DNA of 64,000 bases from the NCBI RefSeq assembly GCF_007830295.1, contig NZ_VLKC01000001.1, forward strand, positions 577,773-641,772, written 5' to 3'. The position numbers were made by a program, and so were the translations under genes. The DNA is from Sporomusa sp. KB1. GTDB taxonomy: Bacteria; Bacillota; Negativicutes; Sporomusales; Sporomusaceae. The notes beneath the pieces were generated by a model. That model worked only from the letters and a program-made list of their open reading frames with translations. It was not told where the DNA came from and did not search any database. This document shows, piece by piece, positions 1 through 10,855 of the stretch. Numbering within the stretch: position 1 is the stretch's first letter; every line of letters begins with the position of its first letter.

Positions 1-546
1 AATATATTGCAGAATGCTCTTCATTTTTTCCAGATAGGCTTTAGCTTCTTCGGGCGACCGGAGATCAGGCTCAGACACAATTTCGATGAGCGGCACACCG
101 GTGCGGTTGTAATCTACCAAAGCGTACTCACTATTGCTGATAGTGCCTGAATGCACTAGTTTACCGGCATCTTCTTCCATATGAACGCGAGTAATGCCAA
201 TGCGTTTGGTCTCGCCATTGACTTCAATATCCAGGTAGCCGTCAACGGCAATAGGCAAATCATATTGCGAGGTTTGGTAGTTCTTCGGCAAGTCAGGGTA
301 ATAGTAATTTTTTCGGTCAAATTTACTGAACGGTAAAATTTTGCAGTTGAGGGCGACTCCTGCGCGAATGGCAAACTCTACTACTTTTTCATTAATGACC
401 GGCAGTACCCCGGGAAGTCCCAGACAAACCGGACACACATTGGTGTTTTGGTCTGAACCGAATTTGGTGCTGCAGCCACAGAATATTTTAGATTTAGTTT
501 TCAGTTCTGAATGGACCTCAAGTCCAATGACTGTTTCATAGTTCAT
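1..546 (-). CDS. gatB: Aspartyl/glutamyl-tRNA amidotransferase subunit B, 5' part (cut by window edge)
   Basis: The first 182 codons read [18 protein letters not shown], the usual GatB opening, followed by a Cys-rich stretch (CGCSTKFG...CPVCLGLPG) and the HMEEDAGKL motif of the catalytic cradle. GatB works with GatA and GatC to convert mischarged Glu-tRNA(Gln) or Asp-tRNA(Asn) to the amide, using ATP and ammonia from GatA. The ATG at 546-544 lies only 3 bases after the gatA stop, and its Shine-Dalgarno GGGAGG sits in the end of gatA, so the two are coupled. The gene runs off the left edge; roughly the last 290 codons are missing. Confidence 0.96.
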   Translation of the reverse strand, partial: MNYETVIGLEVHSELKTKSKIFCGCSTKFGSDQNTNVCPVCLGLPGVLPVINEKVVEFAIRAGVALNCKILPFSKFDRKNYYYPDLPKNYQTSQYDLPIAVDGYLDIEVNGETKRIGITRVHMEEDAGKLVHSGTISNSEYALVDYNRTGVPLIEIVSEPDLRSPEEAKAYLEKMKSILQYI

Positions 547-549
547 AGC

Positions 550-2010
550 TTAAACCTCCCCCAGCGGCGCAAAACGCGTATGATAATCATTAGCCTGTTC
601 GAAGGCATAAGCCGCCTGAATAATAGTGGCTTCGGCCAGCGGTTTACCAATAATCTGCATACCAACAGGCAGTCCCGCTACAAAACCACAAGGGATGGAT
701 ATCCCAGGCAGTCCAGCCAGGTTAATGGGAATGGTGCAGATATCCTGCAGATACATAGCCAGCGGATCACTAAGTTCGCCGATTTTGAAAGCTGTTGTCG
801 GCGCTGTTGGCGTAATAAGTATATCAACTTCGGCAAAGGCTTTATCAAAGTCCTGCTTGACTAAGGTACGTACTTGCAGCGCTTTGAGATAGTAAGCATC
901 ATAATAGCCTGAGCTCAAGGCATAGGTGCCCAGCATGATGCGGCGCTTAACCTCGGGACCAAAGCCCTCGCTGCGGGTCTTTTTATACATCTCAATAATA
1001 TCATTGCCTGGCGCACGATGGCCAAAGCCTACGCCATCATACCGGGCCAGGTTGGAGCTGGCTTCTGCCGGAGCAATGAGGTAATAGGCCGGCAGGGCAT
1101 ACTCGGTGTGCGGCAGGGAAACTTCCTTAACTTCAGCACCCATAGCGGTTAGCTGGTCAATCGCCTGTTTGATGGCAGCGGCAACTTCCGGCTGAATACC
1201 AGCGCCGAAATATTCTTTGGGCAACCCAATTTTTAGCCCCTTAACATCCTGTACCAATGCTTTGGTATAGTCAGGCGTCTCCGCATTAATGGATGTGGAA
1301 TCTTTGACATCATACCCGGCAATCGCGTTAAGCACAAGGGCACTGTCAGTCACATCCCGGGTAATAGGGCCAAGCTGATCTAGTGATGAAGCGTACGCGA
1401 CCAGACCATAGCGGGATACGCGGCCATAGGTTGGCTTGAGACCGACATTGCCGCAGTAGGCAGCTGGCTGACGAATAGAACCGCCGGTGTCTGAGCCAAG
1501 CGCCCAGATAGCCTGGCCTGCTGCCACTGACGTGGCCGATCCGCCGCTTGAGCCGCCAGGAACCCGCTCGGTGTCCCAAGGGTTGTGAGTAACAAAAAAA
1601 CCGGAGTTCTCGGTAGAGCCGCCCATAGCAAATTCATCACAATTGGCTTTGCCTGTCAGGACAGCATCCTGAGCCGCCAGCTTGTCTACTACTGTAGCAT
1701 TATAAGGCGGGACAAAGTTAGCCAATATTTTGGACGCGCAGGTAGTCTTAATGCCTTTGGTACAAATATTATCTTTCAGGGCTCCAGGGATACCAGCCAG
1801 CGGTGCAATCGCTTCGCCACGCATGATTTTGGCATCAACAGCGGTTGCCTGAGCCAGTGCGTGCTCCCTGGTCTCTGTTATGTAGGAATGTATCTGGGGT
1901 TCGACAGCGTCTGTCCGGGCAAATACGGACTTTGCCAGTTCGACGGCTGATATATCTTTTTTAACAAGCATGCCATGCAGGGCATGCACAGTGTGCTTAA
2001 ATAATTCCAT
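550..2010 (-). CDS. gatA: Aspartyl/glutamyl-tRNA amidotransferase subunit A
   Basis: This 486-residue amidase-signature protein releases ammonia from glutamine for GatB. The Ser-cisSer-Lys triad is visible at the classical positions: K79 (GALKDN), S154 (GGSSGGSA) and S178 (GSDTGGS). I start it at the ATG at 2010 because GGAGG lies 8 bases upstream; a longer reading from a TTG at 2025 would begin inside that ribosome site. The gene is third in the order gatC-gatA-gatB on the minus strand, 19 bases after gatC. Length and motifs are ordinary. Confidence 0.97.
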   Translation of the reverse strand: MELFKHTVHALHGMLVKKDISAVELAKSVFARTDAVEPQIHSYITETREHALAQATAVDAKIMRGEAIAPLAGIPGALKDNICTKGIKTTCASKILANFVPPYNATVVDKLAAQDAVLTGKANCDEFAMGGSTENSGFFVTHNPWDTERVPGGSSGGSATSVAAGQAIWALGSDTGGSIRQPAAYCGNVGLKPTYGRVSRYGLVAYASSLDQLGPITRDVTDSALVLNAIAGYDVKDSTSINAETPDYTKALVQDVKGLKIGLPKEYFGAGIQPEVAAAIKQAIDQLTAMGAEVKEVSLPHTEYALPAYYLIAPAEASSNLARYDGVGFGHRAPGNDIIEMYKKTRSEGFGPEVKRRIMLGTYALSSGYYDAYYLKALQVRTLVKQDFDKAFAEVDILITPTAPTTAFKIGELSDPLAMYLQDICTIPINLAGLPGISIPCGFVAGLPVGMQIIGKPLAEATIIQAAYAFEQANDYHTRFAPLGEV

Positions 2011-2029
2011 GGTATCAACCTCCAATCGC

Positions 2030-2320
2030 TTAGCCTTCCATTACTTTCGGTACCTTGAAATAGCCGTCCTCGGCCTCTGGTGCATTGGACAGGGCTAGTT
2101 CCTGCGGCAAAGAGGGTTTAACTTCATCAGGCCGCATTACGTTTTTCAGTTGCAAAACGTGAGCCGTAGGCTCAATGCCTTTTGTATCAAGCTTATTGAG
2201 GACATCAACGTATTCTAAGATGGCGTTGAGCTGGCCGGAATAAGCCTCTAATTCCTCGGCAGTCATCTCCAGACGTGACAATAGGGCCACGTTTTCAACA
2301 TCTTGGCGGTTTATTTTCAT
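2030..2320 (-). CDS. gatC: Aspartyl/glutamyl-tRNA amidotransferase subunit C
   Basis: A 96-residue protein beginning [19 protein letters not shown] and ending in the typical [10 protein letters not shown] tail. GatC wraps around the GatA/GatB interface and stabilises the amidotransferase. It is the first gene of the gatCAB operon here; a candidate promoter lies about 50 bases upstream (2370-2398). Length and composition match the family. Confidence 0.95.
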   Translation of the reverse strand: MKINRQDVENVALLSRLEMTAEELEAYSGQLNAILEYVDVLNKLDTKGIEPTAHVLQLKNVMRPDEVKPSLPQELALSNAPEAEDGYFKVPKVMEG

Positions 2321-2369
2321 AATCTCACCTTCCTAAAAGTAAAATGTGCCAATATTTTCAATAACAGAT

Positions 2370-2398
2370 ATTATATCATGCCTCAGGCTTTTGTACCA
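2370..2398 (-). promoter_or_regulatory. Candidate promoter of gatCAB
   Basis: On the minus strand a TGGTAC -35-like box (2393-2398) is followed after 17 bases by TATAAT (2370-2375), preceded by TG in extended -10 position. The predicted start is about 45 bases ahead of gatC. The -35 is weak, so this is a sequence-based guess. Confidence 0.45.
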
Positions 2399-2502
2399 GC
2401 GCCAGAAACTTGTAATATATTATATCACACATTGGACACCACACTCTAAAAATTGGAGTGTCCCCGGATACTGTTGAAACATATACTGCTTGCAATTTCA
2501 GA

Positions 2503-3420
2503 CTATGATCTGCTTTTGCTCCAGGATGGCGCTGACATTTTGAAGACGCCAGTCCCTAAGCTAACACCTATCATAACAAGGATAAGCGCATAAAAGTGCT
2601 GCCAGTGTAATTCCTCACCAAGAAATAAGGCCGAAGCGAAAATACCAATAAGAGGGGTAGCGTTTTGAAAGAAAGATGCCGTAGAGGCACCTACTTTTTG
2701 AATGCTCATATTCCATAATAGTGCACCCACAGCAGTACTCATCAAGCTTGAAAATAGTAATACCGCAATGGGCCAGAATCCAAGATGATCTGGATAAAGC
2801 CAAACTGAATTAGTGACTAAGCCGAGAACATCAAGGCCGATTGCCGCCATCACATGGCTGTAGGCAGTAACCACCAATGGAGAAACATAATAGGTAGCCT
2901 TTTTTACAAAAAGAGAACCAATTACAAAGGTAATTGTAGCAATACACGTGATTCCATCGCCTACAAGGCTTGCACCGGTTTGGGCTTGACCTGCTACAAC
3001 GAAAAGTAAGCCACTAAAACCGAGTGCAATACCAAGTCCTTTAGCAAGGGTAAACGATTCATGTAAAAGAAAAACGGAGAAGCTTGTTGTAAACAAAGGA
3101 CTTAATCCCAGTATCAGAACCGCATGAATACCACTAGTAGCACCGATTCCTATCGTCAGTGCAATTTGGTGAAGGAAGATGCAAAATACTGCAATACCAG
3201 TAATAGGTAATAAAGCTCTCTTTGGTATTTTTTGATAACCATATTGATAAAACACAATCGGCAACAATAAAGCACTTGCCAAAGTTAAGCGAATAGGCGC
3301 TAGTGCCAGTGGCGGGAAAAAATGGGTAAGATATTTTATTGAGACGGAATTAAGGCCCCAAAGAAATACTACAAGAATTAATAGCAAAAAAGCACTCTGA
3401 TCGTTTGATGTTTTTTCCAT
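2503..3420 (-). CDS. DMT-superfamily (EamA) transporter
   Basis: A roughly 305-residue, very hydrophobic protein with about ten predicted membrane segments arranged as two EamA repeats; the opening FLLLILVVFLWGLNSVSIKY and the later LFLGEELHWQHF stretch are typical. Family members export amino acids, metabolites or drugs; the substrate cannot be told from sequence. The ATG at 3420 is preferred over an upstream GTG because GGAG sits 8 bases before it and overlaps the GTG. It sits between ligA and gatC and probably has its own promoter, because a strong hairpin (3484-3513) follows ligA. Confidence 0.85.
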   Translation of the reverse strand: MEKTSNDQSAFLLLILVVFLWGLNSVSIKYLTHFFPPLALAPIRLTLASALLLPIVFYQYGYQKIPKRALLPITGIAVFCIFLHQIALTIGIGATSGIHAVLILGLSPLFTTSFSVFLLHESFTLAKGLGIALGFSGLLFVVAGQAQTGASLVGDGITCIATITFVIGSLFVKKATYYVSPLVVTAYSHVMAAIGLDVLGLVTNSVWLYPDHLGFWPIAVLLFSSLMSTAVGALLWNMSIQKVGASTASFFQNATPLIGIFASALFLGEELHWQHFYALILVMIGVSLGTGVFKMSAPSWSKSRS

Positions 3421-3483
3421 AAAAGTCACTCCAATCCTATTGCACAGTGCATAAGATTAGTATATTCTAGCAAAAAAGAAATT

Positions 3484-3540
3484 GTTCAGGTGGGGTAGAC
3501 TCCCCACCTGAACCCGCCGGTGTTTCAGCTATGCTGAAAC
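3484..3540 (-). repeat. Two-hairpin repeat, copy 1 (also acts as ligA terminator)
   Basis: Two perfect hairpins stand in tandem: 12-base arms with a 6-base loop at 3484-3513 (arm GTTCAGGTGGGG) and 8-base arms with a 3-base loop at 3522-3540 (arm GTTTCAGC). The same pair occurs at 50340-50394 with compensating changes in the first stem. On the minus strand, copy 1 follows the ligA stop codon and runs into a T-rich stretch, so it can serve as a rho-independent terminator. Copy 2 has no T-run, so termination is not the whole explanation. Confidence 0.85.
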
Positions 3541-3544
3541 AAGT

Positions 3545-5791
<2,247 letters not shown>

Positions 5792-5865
5792 CTAAGCTGC
5801 AGCAAAAAGGTAGTTTTTATTAAAGAGCCTGTTTCGATATATAACAATGGCCCGGCGCGGACAAA

Positions 5866-8088
5866 TTACACTCTGCTGATCGGTGCCATCTGGGCCACCA
5901 GTTTTTTGATACCTTCATTAGGAAAAGCAATGCTTAACTGCATATTGCTGCCGCTGCCGGTAACAGCGACAATAGTGCCTGTACCCCATTTAGCGTGATA
6001 CACCTTTTCGCCTGCTTTCCAGTTGATGCTTTGCGGTTTAGCCGGATTTTGCACCATATCTTTGAGCAGCGTCAGCTCTGGTTTGTTTATCGCGCCAAGC
6101 GGCATGTTGACACTTGCCGGACGGCTGATTGGCACAGACGGTAAGGGATTAGGCCGCTTGGGTGCATACTTCTCGATAAGCTCAGGCGGAATCTCGTCAA
6201 GAAAGCGGGAGGGTGAATAGCATACAATATTACCATAAATCATGCGCTGGCGGGCATTGGATATATATAGCTTACGCTTCGCCCTGGTAATACCAACATA
6301 GCATAGGCGGCGCTCTTCCTCGACTTCATGCTCATCCATAAGGGTCCGGACATGGGGAAAGATTCCCTCTTCCAGACCAGCCAGGAATACCATGGGAAAC
6401 TCCAGTCCTTTGGCCGAGTGCAAAGTCATGACCGTAACCTGATCATCCCCCTCTTCTGACTTGTCGCTATCAGTTAGCAGTGATACATGACTCAAGAAGT
6501 TTTCCAGCGTGTTATCCTCTTCATTTTCCGCGAACTTCTTGGCATCACTGACAAGCTCTTTCAGATTTTCAATGCGGTTAGGTGCCAAAGGATCGTCATC
6601 GCTTTCCAGTTCAGCTAAATATCCGGAATCACGCATTACTTTATCTACCAATTCAGCAACTGGTAACGTATTCTGGCAAGCCATCAGCGTAAAGATGAGT
6701 TCAGCCAGCTTTTCCAGCTGATGCTTGGCACGGGCGGTTAAGCCTGGCACCAAATCGGGATTGGATACAGCGTCAAACAACGGCACATTATTTTGGGCAG
6801 CATATTCGGCTAAATGTCTGATGGTGGTGTCGCCAATTCCCCGGCGCGGCACATTGATAATCCGCAGCAATCCGATAGCATCTGCCGGATTGAACAGAAC
6901 CTTAATATAGGCCATAATATCTTTTATCTCTTTACGGTCATAGAACCTAAGTCCACCCACCATGGTGTAGGGAATAGCGGCATTACGCAAGGCTTCTTCC
7001 AATACCCGTGACTGAGCATTTGTACGGTACAGGATGGCTATATCTTTGTAGGGTGTACGGTAAACCGTATTGAGCTTAACAATATTATCGGCAATGTAGC
7101 GGGCTTCGTCCCGTTCATCAACCGCTAGGTAGTGGGCTATTGACTCCCCTGCCTGGTTATCTGTCCAGAGTGACTTCGGCTTGCGGTTGCTATTATTCTC
7201 GATAACCGCATTAGCAGCATCCAAAATTATTTGGGTGGAACGGTAATTTTGTTCAAGTTTAATGACCTTGGCCTCAGGGTAATCGCTTTCAAAATCCATG
7301 ATATTTTTAATATCCGCCCCTCGCCAGGCATAGATGCTCTGATCAATATCGCCTACAACGCAGATGTTGCGGGACTTGGCCGCCAGTGTCCGCGCAAGCA
7401 GATACTGGGCCCGATTGGTATCCTGGTACTCGTCAATCAAAATATAGTGAAACTTATCCTGATATTTTCCCCGGACTGTGGCATTATATTCCAGAAGTTC
7501 TACTGCCAGCATCAGGAGATCATCAAAATCAAGGGCATTATTGGCTTTAAGCTTGCTCTGGTACAGTTTGTACACTTCGGCTACCCTCAGGTTATAAAAG
7601 TTGTCAGCCTGAGTGGTAAATTCCCGCACATCCTGCAGCGCGTTTTTGGCATTAGAGATAGTAGATTGCACACCATTTGGCGTAAACTGTTTTTCGTCCA
7701 GGTTAAGCTCTTTCAAACAGCCTTTAATGACTGACTGGGCATCGCTGGCATCATAGATAACAAAATTTCGGGTATAGCCGCCCAGGCTTTCGATCTCCAT
7801 CCGCAAAAACTTGGCACAAAATGCGTGAAATGTACTTAGCCAAATGTCTTTGGCGACATGACCTACTATACCGGCTACCCGCTCTTTCATTTCAGCAGCC
7901 GCTTTGTTGGTAAATGTAATGGCCAGAATATTATACGGCGCCACTCCCTGGGCCAGCAGATTGGCAATCCGACTGGTTAGTACCTTAGTTTTGCCTGATC
8001 CGGCCCCGGCCATAATTAGCAGTGGTCCGTTTATATGGGCGACAGCTTCCTGCTGCGCCGGATTCAGACGCTCAAAAATATTTTGCAT
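5866..8088 (-). CDS. pcrA: ATP-dependent 3'-5' DNA helicase PcrA/UvrD
   Basis: A 740-residue superfamily-1A helicase that unwinds DNA in repair and rolling-circle replication. Walker A is AGAGSGKT (27-34); the helicase motifs LIDEYQDTN, VVGDIDQSIYAWRGAD, LEQNYRS, VTVMTLHSAKGLEFP and CYVGITRAKRKL are all intact. The C-terminal region (KAGEKVYHAKWGTGTIVAV) is the Tudor-like tail of PcrA. GGAGG lies 5 bases before the ATG. pcrA followed by ligA is a common Firmicute arrangement. Confidence 0.97.
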   Translation of the reverse strand: MQNIFERLNPAQQEAVAHINGPLLIMAGAGSGKTKVLTSRIANLLAQGVAPYNILAITFTNKAAAEMKERVAGIVGHVAKDIWLSTFHAFCAKFLRMEIESLGGYTRNFVIYDASDAQSVIKGCLKELNLDEKQFTPNGVQSTISNAKNALQDVREFTTQADNFYNLRVAEVYKLYQSKLKANNALDFDDLLMLAVELLEYNATVRGKYQDKFHYILIDEYQDTNRAQYLLARTLAAKSRNICVVGDIDQSIYAWRGADIKNIMDFESDYPEAKVIKLEQNYRSTQIILDAANAVIENNSNRKPKSLWTDNQAGESIAHYLAVDERDEARYIADNIVKLNTVYRTPYKDIAILYRTNAQSRVLEEALRNAAIPYTMVGGLRFYDRKEIKDIMAYIKVLFNPADAIGLLRIINVPRRGIGDTTIRHLAEYAAQNNVPLFDAVSNPDLVPGLTARAKHQLEKLAELIFTLMACQNTLPVAELVDKVMRDSGYLAELESDDDPLAPNRIENLKELVSDAKKFAENEEDNTLENFLSHVSLLTDSDKSEEGDDQVTVMTLHSAKGLEFPMVFLAGLEEGIFPHVRTLMDEHEVEEERRLCYVGITRAKRKLYISNARQRMIYGNIVCYSPSRFLDEIPPELIEKYAPKRPNPLPSVPISRPASVNMPLGAINKPELTLLKDMVQNPAKPQSINWKAGEKVYHAKWGTGTIVAVTGSGSNMQLSIAFPNEGIKKLVAQMAPISRV

Positions 8089-8163
8089 AGCTTCCTCCGT
8101 ATGTTAAGTAGGGTAAACATGACTATTTTCTCCATATATTTGTCTTTTCCTGTTGATTGACCG

Positions 8164-8194
8164 AAAAAATAAGAGCCTGCACCTACAGACTCTT
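8164..8194 (-). terminator. Rho-independent terminator after the DUF3343 gene
   Basis: On the minus strand AAGAGTCTG pairs with CAGGCTCTT (8171-8194, one G-U pair, 6-base loop) and is followed by ATTTTTT. It ends the yedE-tusA-DUF3343 transcript before pcrA. Confidence 0.85.
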
Positions 8195-8211
8195 GAAATT
8201 CTTATTTTTGA

Positions 8212-8445
8212 TTAATATGCTTGCACAAGCTTTACACCCTTCTGCAGCATCACTATGCCTTTTGCTCCCAGTACTTCGACAGCCCTGTCAACATCCTGTT
8301 CACTGACTTGCGCTGCTAACCCCTCACAGGAAGCGCTTAATTCGCGGGGTACAGGTACAAGCTCAGCAAGGATACTCTGCTCTTTTAAGATTTTTTTGGC
8401 CCTGAAAGCATGATAGACTGATGGAAATGTAATTACACAATTCAT
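8212..8445 (-). CDS. DUF3343 family small protein
   Basis: A 77-residue protein (MNCVITFPSVYHAFRAKKIL...) of the DUF3343 family. This family is commonly found beside YedE/YedF-type genes and is suspected to be a sulfur or selenium carrier or adaptor; no activity is proven to my knowledge. AAGGG lies 7 bases before the ATG. It is the last gene of the yedE-tusA-DUF3343 group. Confidence 0.8.
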   Translation of the reverse strand: MNCVITFPSVYHAFRAKKILKEQSILAELVPVPRELSASCEGLAAQVSEQDVDRAVEVLGAKGIVMLQKGVKLVQAY

Positions 8446-8487
8446 AAACTGGCCCTTTCATCATTTACAGCTAGTACATAATCTGCT

Positions 8488-8694
8488 CTATTTGGATATG
8501 TTAATAGTATACTCACCATTTGCCTCTGAACATTCTACCCGGAAATTCTGGGACTTGGCAAATTTAATAATATTTTCTTTAGCTGGTGGTTCGTCAACCA
8601 CAACACTGACTGCTTCAGCCCCGGCTAATGCGTCTTTGGTCCTGATGAGTGGTATCGGGCAACTTAACCCTCTCAAATCAAGAGTATTCGCCAT
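8488..8694 (-). CDS. TusA/YedF-type sulfurtransferase-like protein
   Basis: A 68-residue SirA/TusA/YedF-fold protein with the diagnostic Cys-Pro at 12-13 (DLRGLSCPIPLIRTK). TusA relays sulfur as a persulfide; the YedF branch is tied to selenium metabolism. Here it starts 6 bases after yedE and precedes DUF3343, so the selenium role is favoured. It lacks the second (DsrE-like) domain of full YedF. Carrier function in this organism is inference. Confidence 0.85.
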   Translation of the reverse strand: MANTLDLRGLSCPIPLIRTKDALAGAEAVSVVVDEPPAKENIIKFAKSQNFRVECSEANGEYTINISK

Positions 8695-8700
8695 AACTTA

Positions 8701-9774
8701 TCAGACTCCTTTGCTTATCGGCACAAGTTTTTCTCGATATACATAACCTAACGCGGAAATTACAACAATTCCCAGCACTACGGCAATTTGTCCATTGATA
8801 CCAACACCGGCAGCCGAACCAGCGGCATTAAGATTATGGGCTACACCGGCTCCTGCCAGCATACCCAGTACACAAAACATAGCATCTGTATTGCCTTCGC
8901 CGGCCATAATCATTTGCCGCAGCGGACAGCCGCCTGCCAAAGTAGCTGCCAAACCTGTCAGGAATAGTCCAAGGAAATTCCAGACATGCATGGTATGCGC
9001 CAGTGGCTGATTTTCAAAACCTAATTTAAAAAAGCCAAAATAAAGATTGCCTGCCAAGGCAGCTAAAAACATAACTCCGTAGATTTTAAGCAACGAGGTA
9101 TCACGAATAAGCAGATAATCGCGGAAACCACCGCTCAGACACATGCGGGTGCGCCCAGCCAATGCGCCTGCTGCCAAACCGGCTAGTAAACTAATGATAA
9201 TCGGGGCATGCATAGAACCCGGTCCTTTAGCACTAAAGTTTAAAAAGCCAGCCCCCATACTTACAGCAATAAGCAATACCAGCGCCGCAACTGCGGCCAG
9301 ATAACCTGTAATCTGCATGCCGCCTGTATAAACATGCGCCCGGCCCAGGTTAAAGCCGCGTTTCAAAAATACAACGCCCACGCCAATACCGGCAATAAAA
9401 CCTGCCAAGGCCGTAAGGCCATTGAGATCGCCACCTGCTACCCGCAAAATGGCCCGCAGCGGACAGCCCAAAAAGACCAACGCCCCGATCATCATAGCCA
9501 TCCCCAGCACAAATCGTAGTACAGGATTGGAACCACCACGCGGCCTAAATTCACCGCCAAAACGGGACAGGCCAAACGCCCCCAGGATAAAGCCGATAAT
9601 TTCCGGGCGAGCATACTGCAGCGTAGCGACACTGTGAATACCTAGCGCGCCAGCAATATCCCGCAATTGACAGGCGGCACAGAAACCATAATTGCCCGGG
9701 TTACCAAACTTGACCAGCAGCACTGCTCCTAATCCAAATACCACGCCTGTGACAATAATTAACCAGTTCACCAC
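8701..9774 (-). CDS. yedE: YedE-like (YeeE/YedE) selenium/sulfur membrane transporter
   Basis: A 357-residue polytopic membrane protein with two YeeE/YedE repeats, each carrying a Gly-Cys-Pro-(Leu)-Arg motif (LGCPLRAIL near 103 and GGCPLRQM near 290). The selenium-linked YedE branch is predicted to move selenium-containing compounds. GAGGTGAT precedes a GTG start; a second GTG follows directly and could be used instead. It is first in a three-gene operon and diverges from a LysR-type gene of the kind associated with selenium genes. Confidence 0.85.
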   Translation of the reverse strand: MVNWLIIVTGVVFGLGAVLLVKFGNPGNYGFCAACQLRDIAGALGIHSVATLQYARPEIIGFILGAFGLSRFGGEFRPRGGSNPVLRFVLGMAMMIGALVFLGCPLRAILRVAGGDLNGLTALAGFIAGIGVGVVFLKRGFNLGRAHVYTGGMQITGYLAAVAALVLLIAVSMGAGFLNFSAKGPGSMHAPIIISLLAGLAAGALAGRTRMCLSGGFRDYLLIRDTSLLKIYGVMFLAALAGNLYFGFFKLGFENQPLAHTMHVWNFLGLFLTGLAATLAGGCPLRQMIMAGEGNTDAMFCVLGMLAGAGVAHNLNAAGSAAGVGINGQIAVVLGIVVISALGYVYREKLVPISKGV

Positions 9775-9787
9775 ATCACCTCATAGA

Positions 9788-9815
9788 AATATTTATTATT
9801 ACACCAATAAATATT
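9788..9815. promoter_or_regulatory. Perfect inverted repeat in the yedE/lysR divergent promoter region
   Basis: AATATTTATT and AATAAATATT form perfect 10-base arms separated by 8 bases. A further AT-rich dyad follows near 9813-9840. The position between two divergent starts and the dyad form suit a LysR-type operator; no direct evidence of binding. Confidence 0.5.
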
Positions 9816-9928
9816 ATATATGGGCAATATATATTCCTGCTTGAGGAAGACGTTAACAGGAAATTTTGTCTCCCTTTACGAATTACTACTTATAACTATG
9901 TTTTGGTATTAACAAACGAGGTGAGCTC

Positions 9929-10855
9929 ATGTCTTATATTCAATCCTTAACCGTATTTTTATATGTTGCCGAAGAAGGTAGTTTTTCCGCGGCCGCCAAA
10001 AAGCTAGAACTTACACAACCAACTGTGTCTTTTCACATTGACAATCTGGAAAAAGATTTTGGATGCCCGCTATTTACCCGGACATCCAAAGGCGTTTCTT
10101 TAACAATTTATGGTAAGAAGCTTCATGAGACTACGCGGACAATCAATGGCTTGATTGCCGGCACTCACCAGGAAATTCAAGCCATGGCACAGGGTTCCGC
10201 CGGGCGGATACTGCTTGGCGGCAGTACCATCCCCGCCGATTATATTTTACCGCCGTTGATTGCAAAATTTCTTAAAGACCACATGGGACTGACTGTATCC
10301 CTGGTAACAGGTGACAGCCAGGCTATCTTAGAAAAGTTTAATGCGGGTGAGATCCCCATCGCAGTAGTTGGCGCTAAACCAGCGGATAATCTCGTCAGCA
10401 TGCCCCTTTGGCATGACACGCTGGTACTTGCCGCCCATCCCGATTATAAAACATACGCCCAGGCCAGTCCTGTACAAGACTGGCTGCTTTCCTTACCGTT
10501 TATTTTGCGCAAAAAATCCTCAGGCACAGCAAGAGCAGCTTTAGACGCACTTGCTGGCTTGAACATTGCACCTGAACAGCTTAGTGTTATTATGGAAGTA
10601 GGCAGTAACCAAGCAGTAAAAGCAGCCATTCTTAACAAAATCGGCATCGGTTTTATTTCGGCCTGGGCAGTGGAAACTGAGCTAAAATCCGGTCAACTCA
10701 TCACCCTGCCGCTGCCTGGTCCGGCAATCAAGCGCCAATTCTACGCTGTGAGCCGTCAACCGCTGTTTCCTTTCTGTCTTGAATCATTCTGGCAATACCT
10801 CATTAATCAGAACACCACTCCGCAACTCTTACCTGATTGCGCCCACCACTCTTAG
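9929..10855 (+). CDS. LysR family transcriptional regulator, selenium-metabolism type
   Basis: 308 residues with an N-terminal winged helix-turn-helix (MSYIQSLTVFLYVAEEGSF, SAAAKKLELTQPTVSFHID) and a LysR substrate-binding domain from about 90. GAGGTGAGCTC precedes the ATG. It diverges from yedE-tusA-DUF3343, and a LysR subfamily is named for its association with selenium genes, so it probably controls that operon; the effector is unknown. Its last 53 bases overlap the 3' end of the convergent REC-GGDEF gene. Confidence 0.88.
   Translation: MSYIQSLTVFLYVAEEGSFSAAAKKLELTQPTVSFHIDNLEKDFGCPLFTRTSKGVSLTIYGKKLHETTRTINGLIAGTHQEIQAMAQGSAGRILLGGSTIPADYILPPLIAKFLKDHMGLTVSLVTGDSQAILEKFNAGEIPIAVVGAKPADNLVSMPLWHDTLVLAAHPDYKTYAQASPVQDWLLSLPFILRKKSSGTARAALDALAGLNIAPEQLSVIMEVGSNQAVKAAILNKIGIGFISAWAVETELKSGQLITLPLPGPAIKRQFYAVSRQPLFPFCLESFWQYLINQNTTPQLLPDCAHHS

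Noticed and set aside
2430-2463. ACACTC...GAGTGT hairpin between the EamA and gatC genes
   Set aside because: Six-base stem with no T-run; too weak to call a terminator or repeat.
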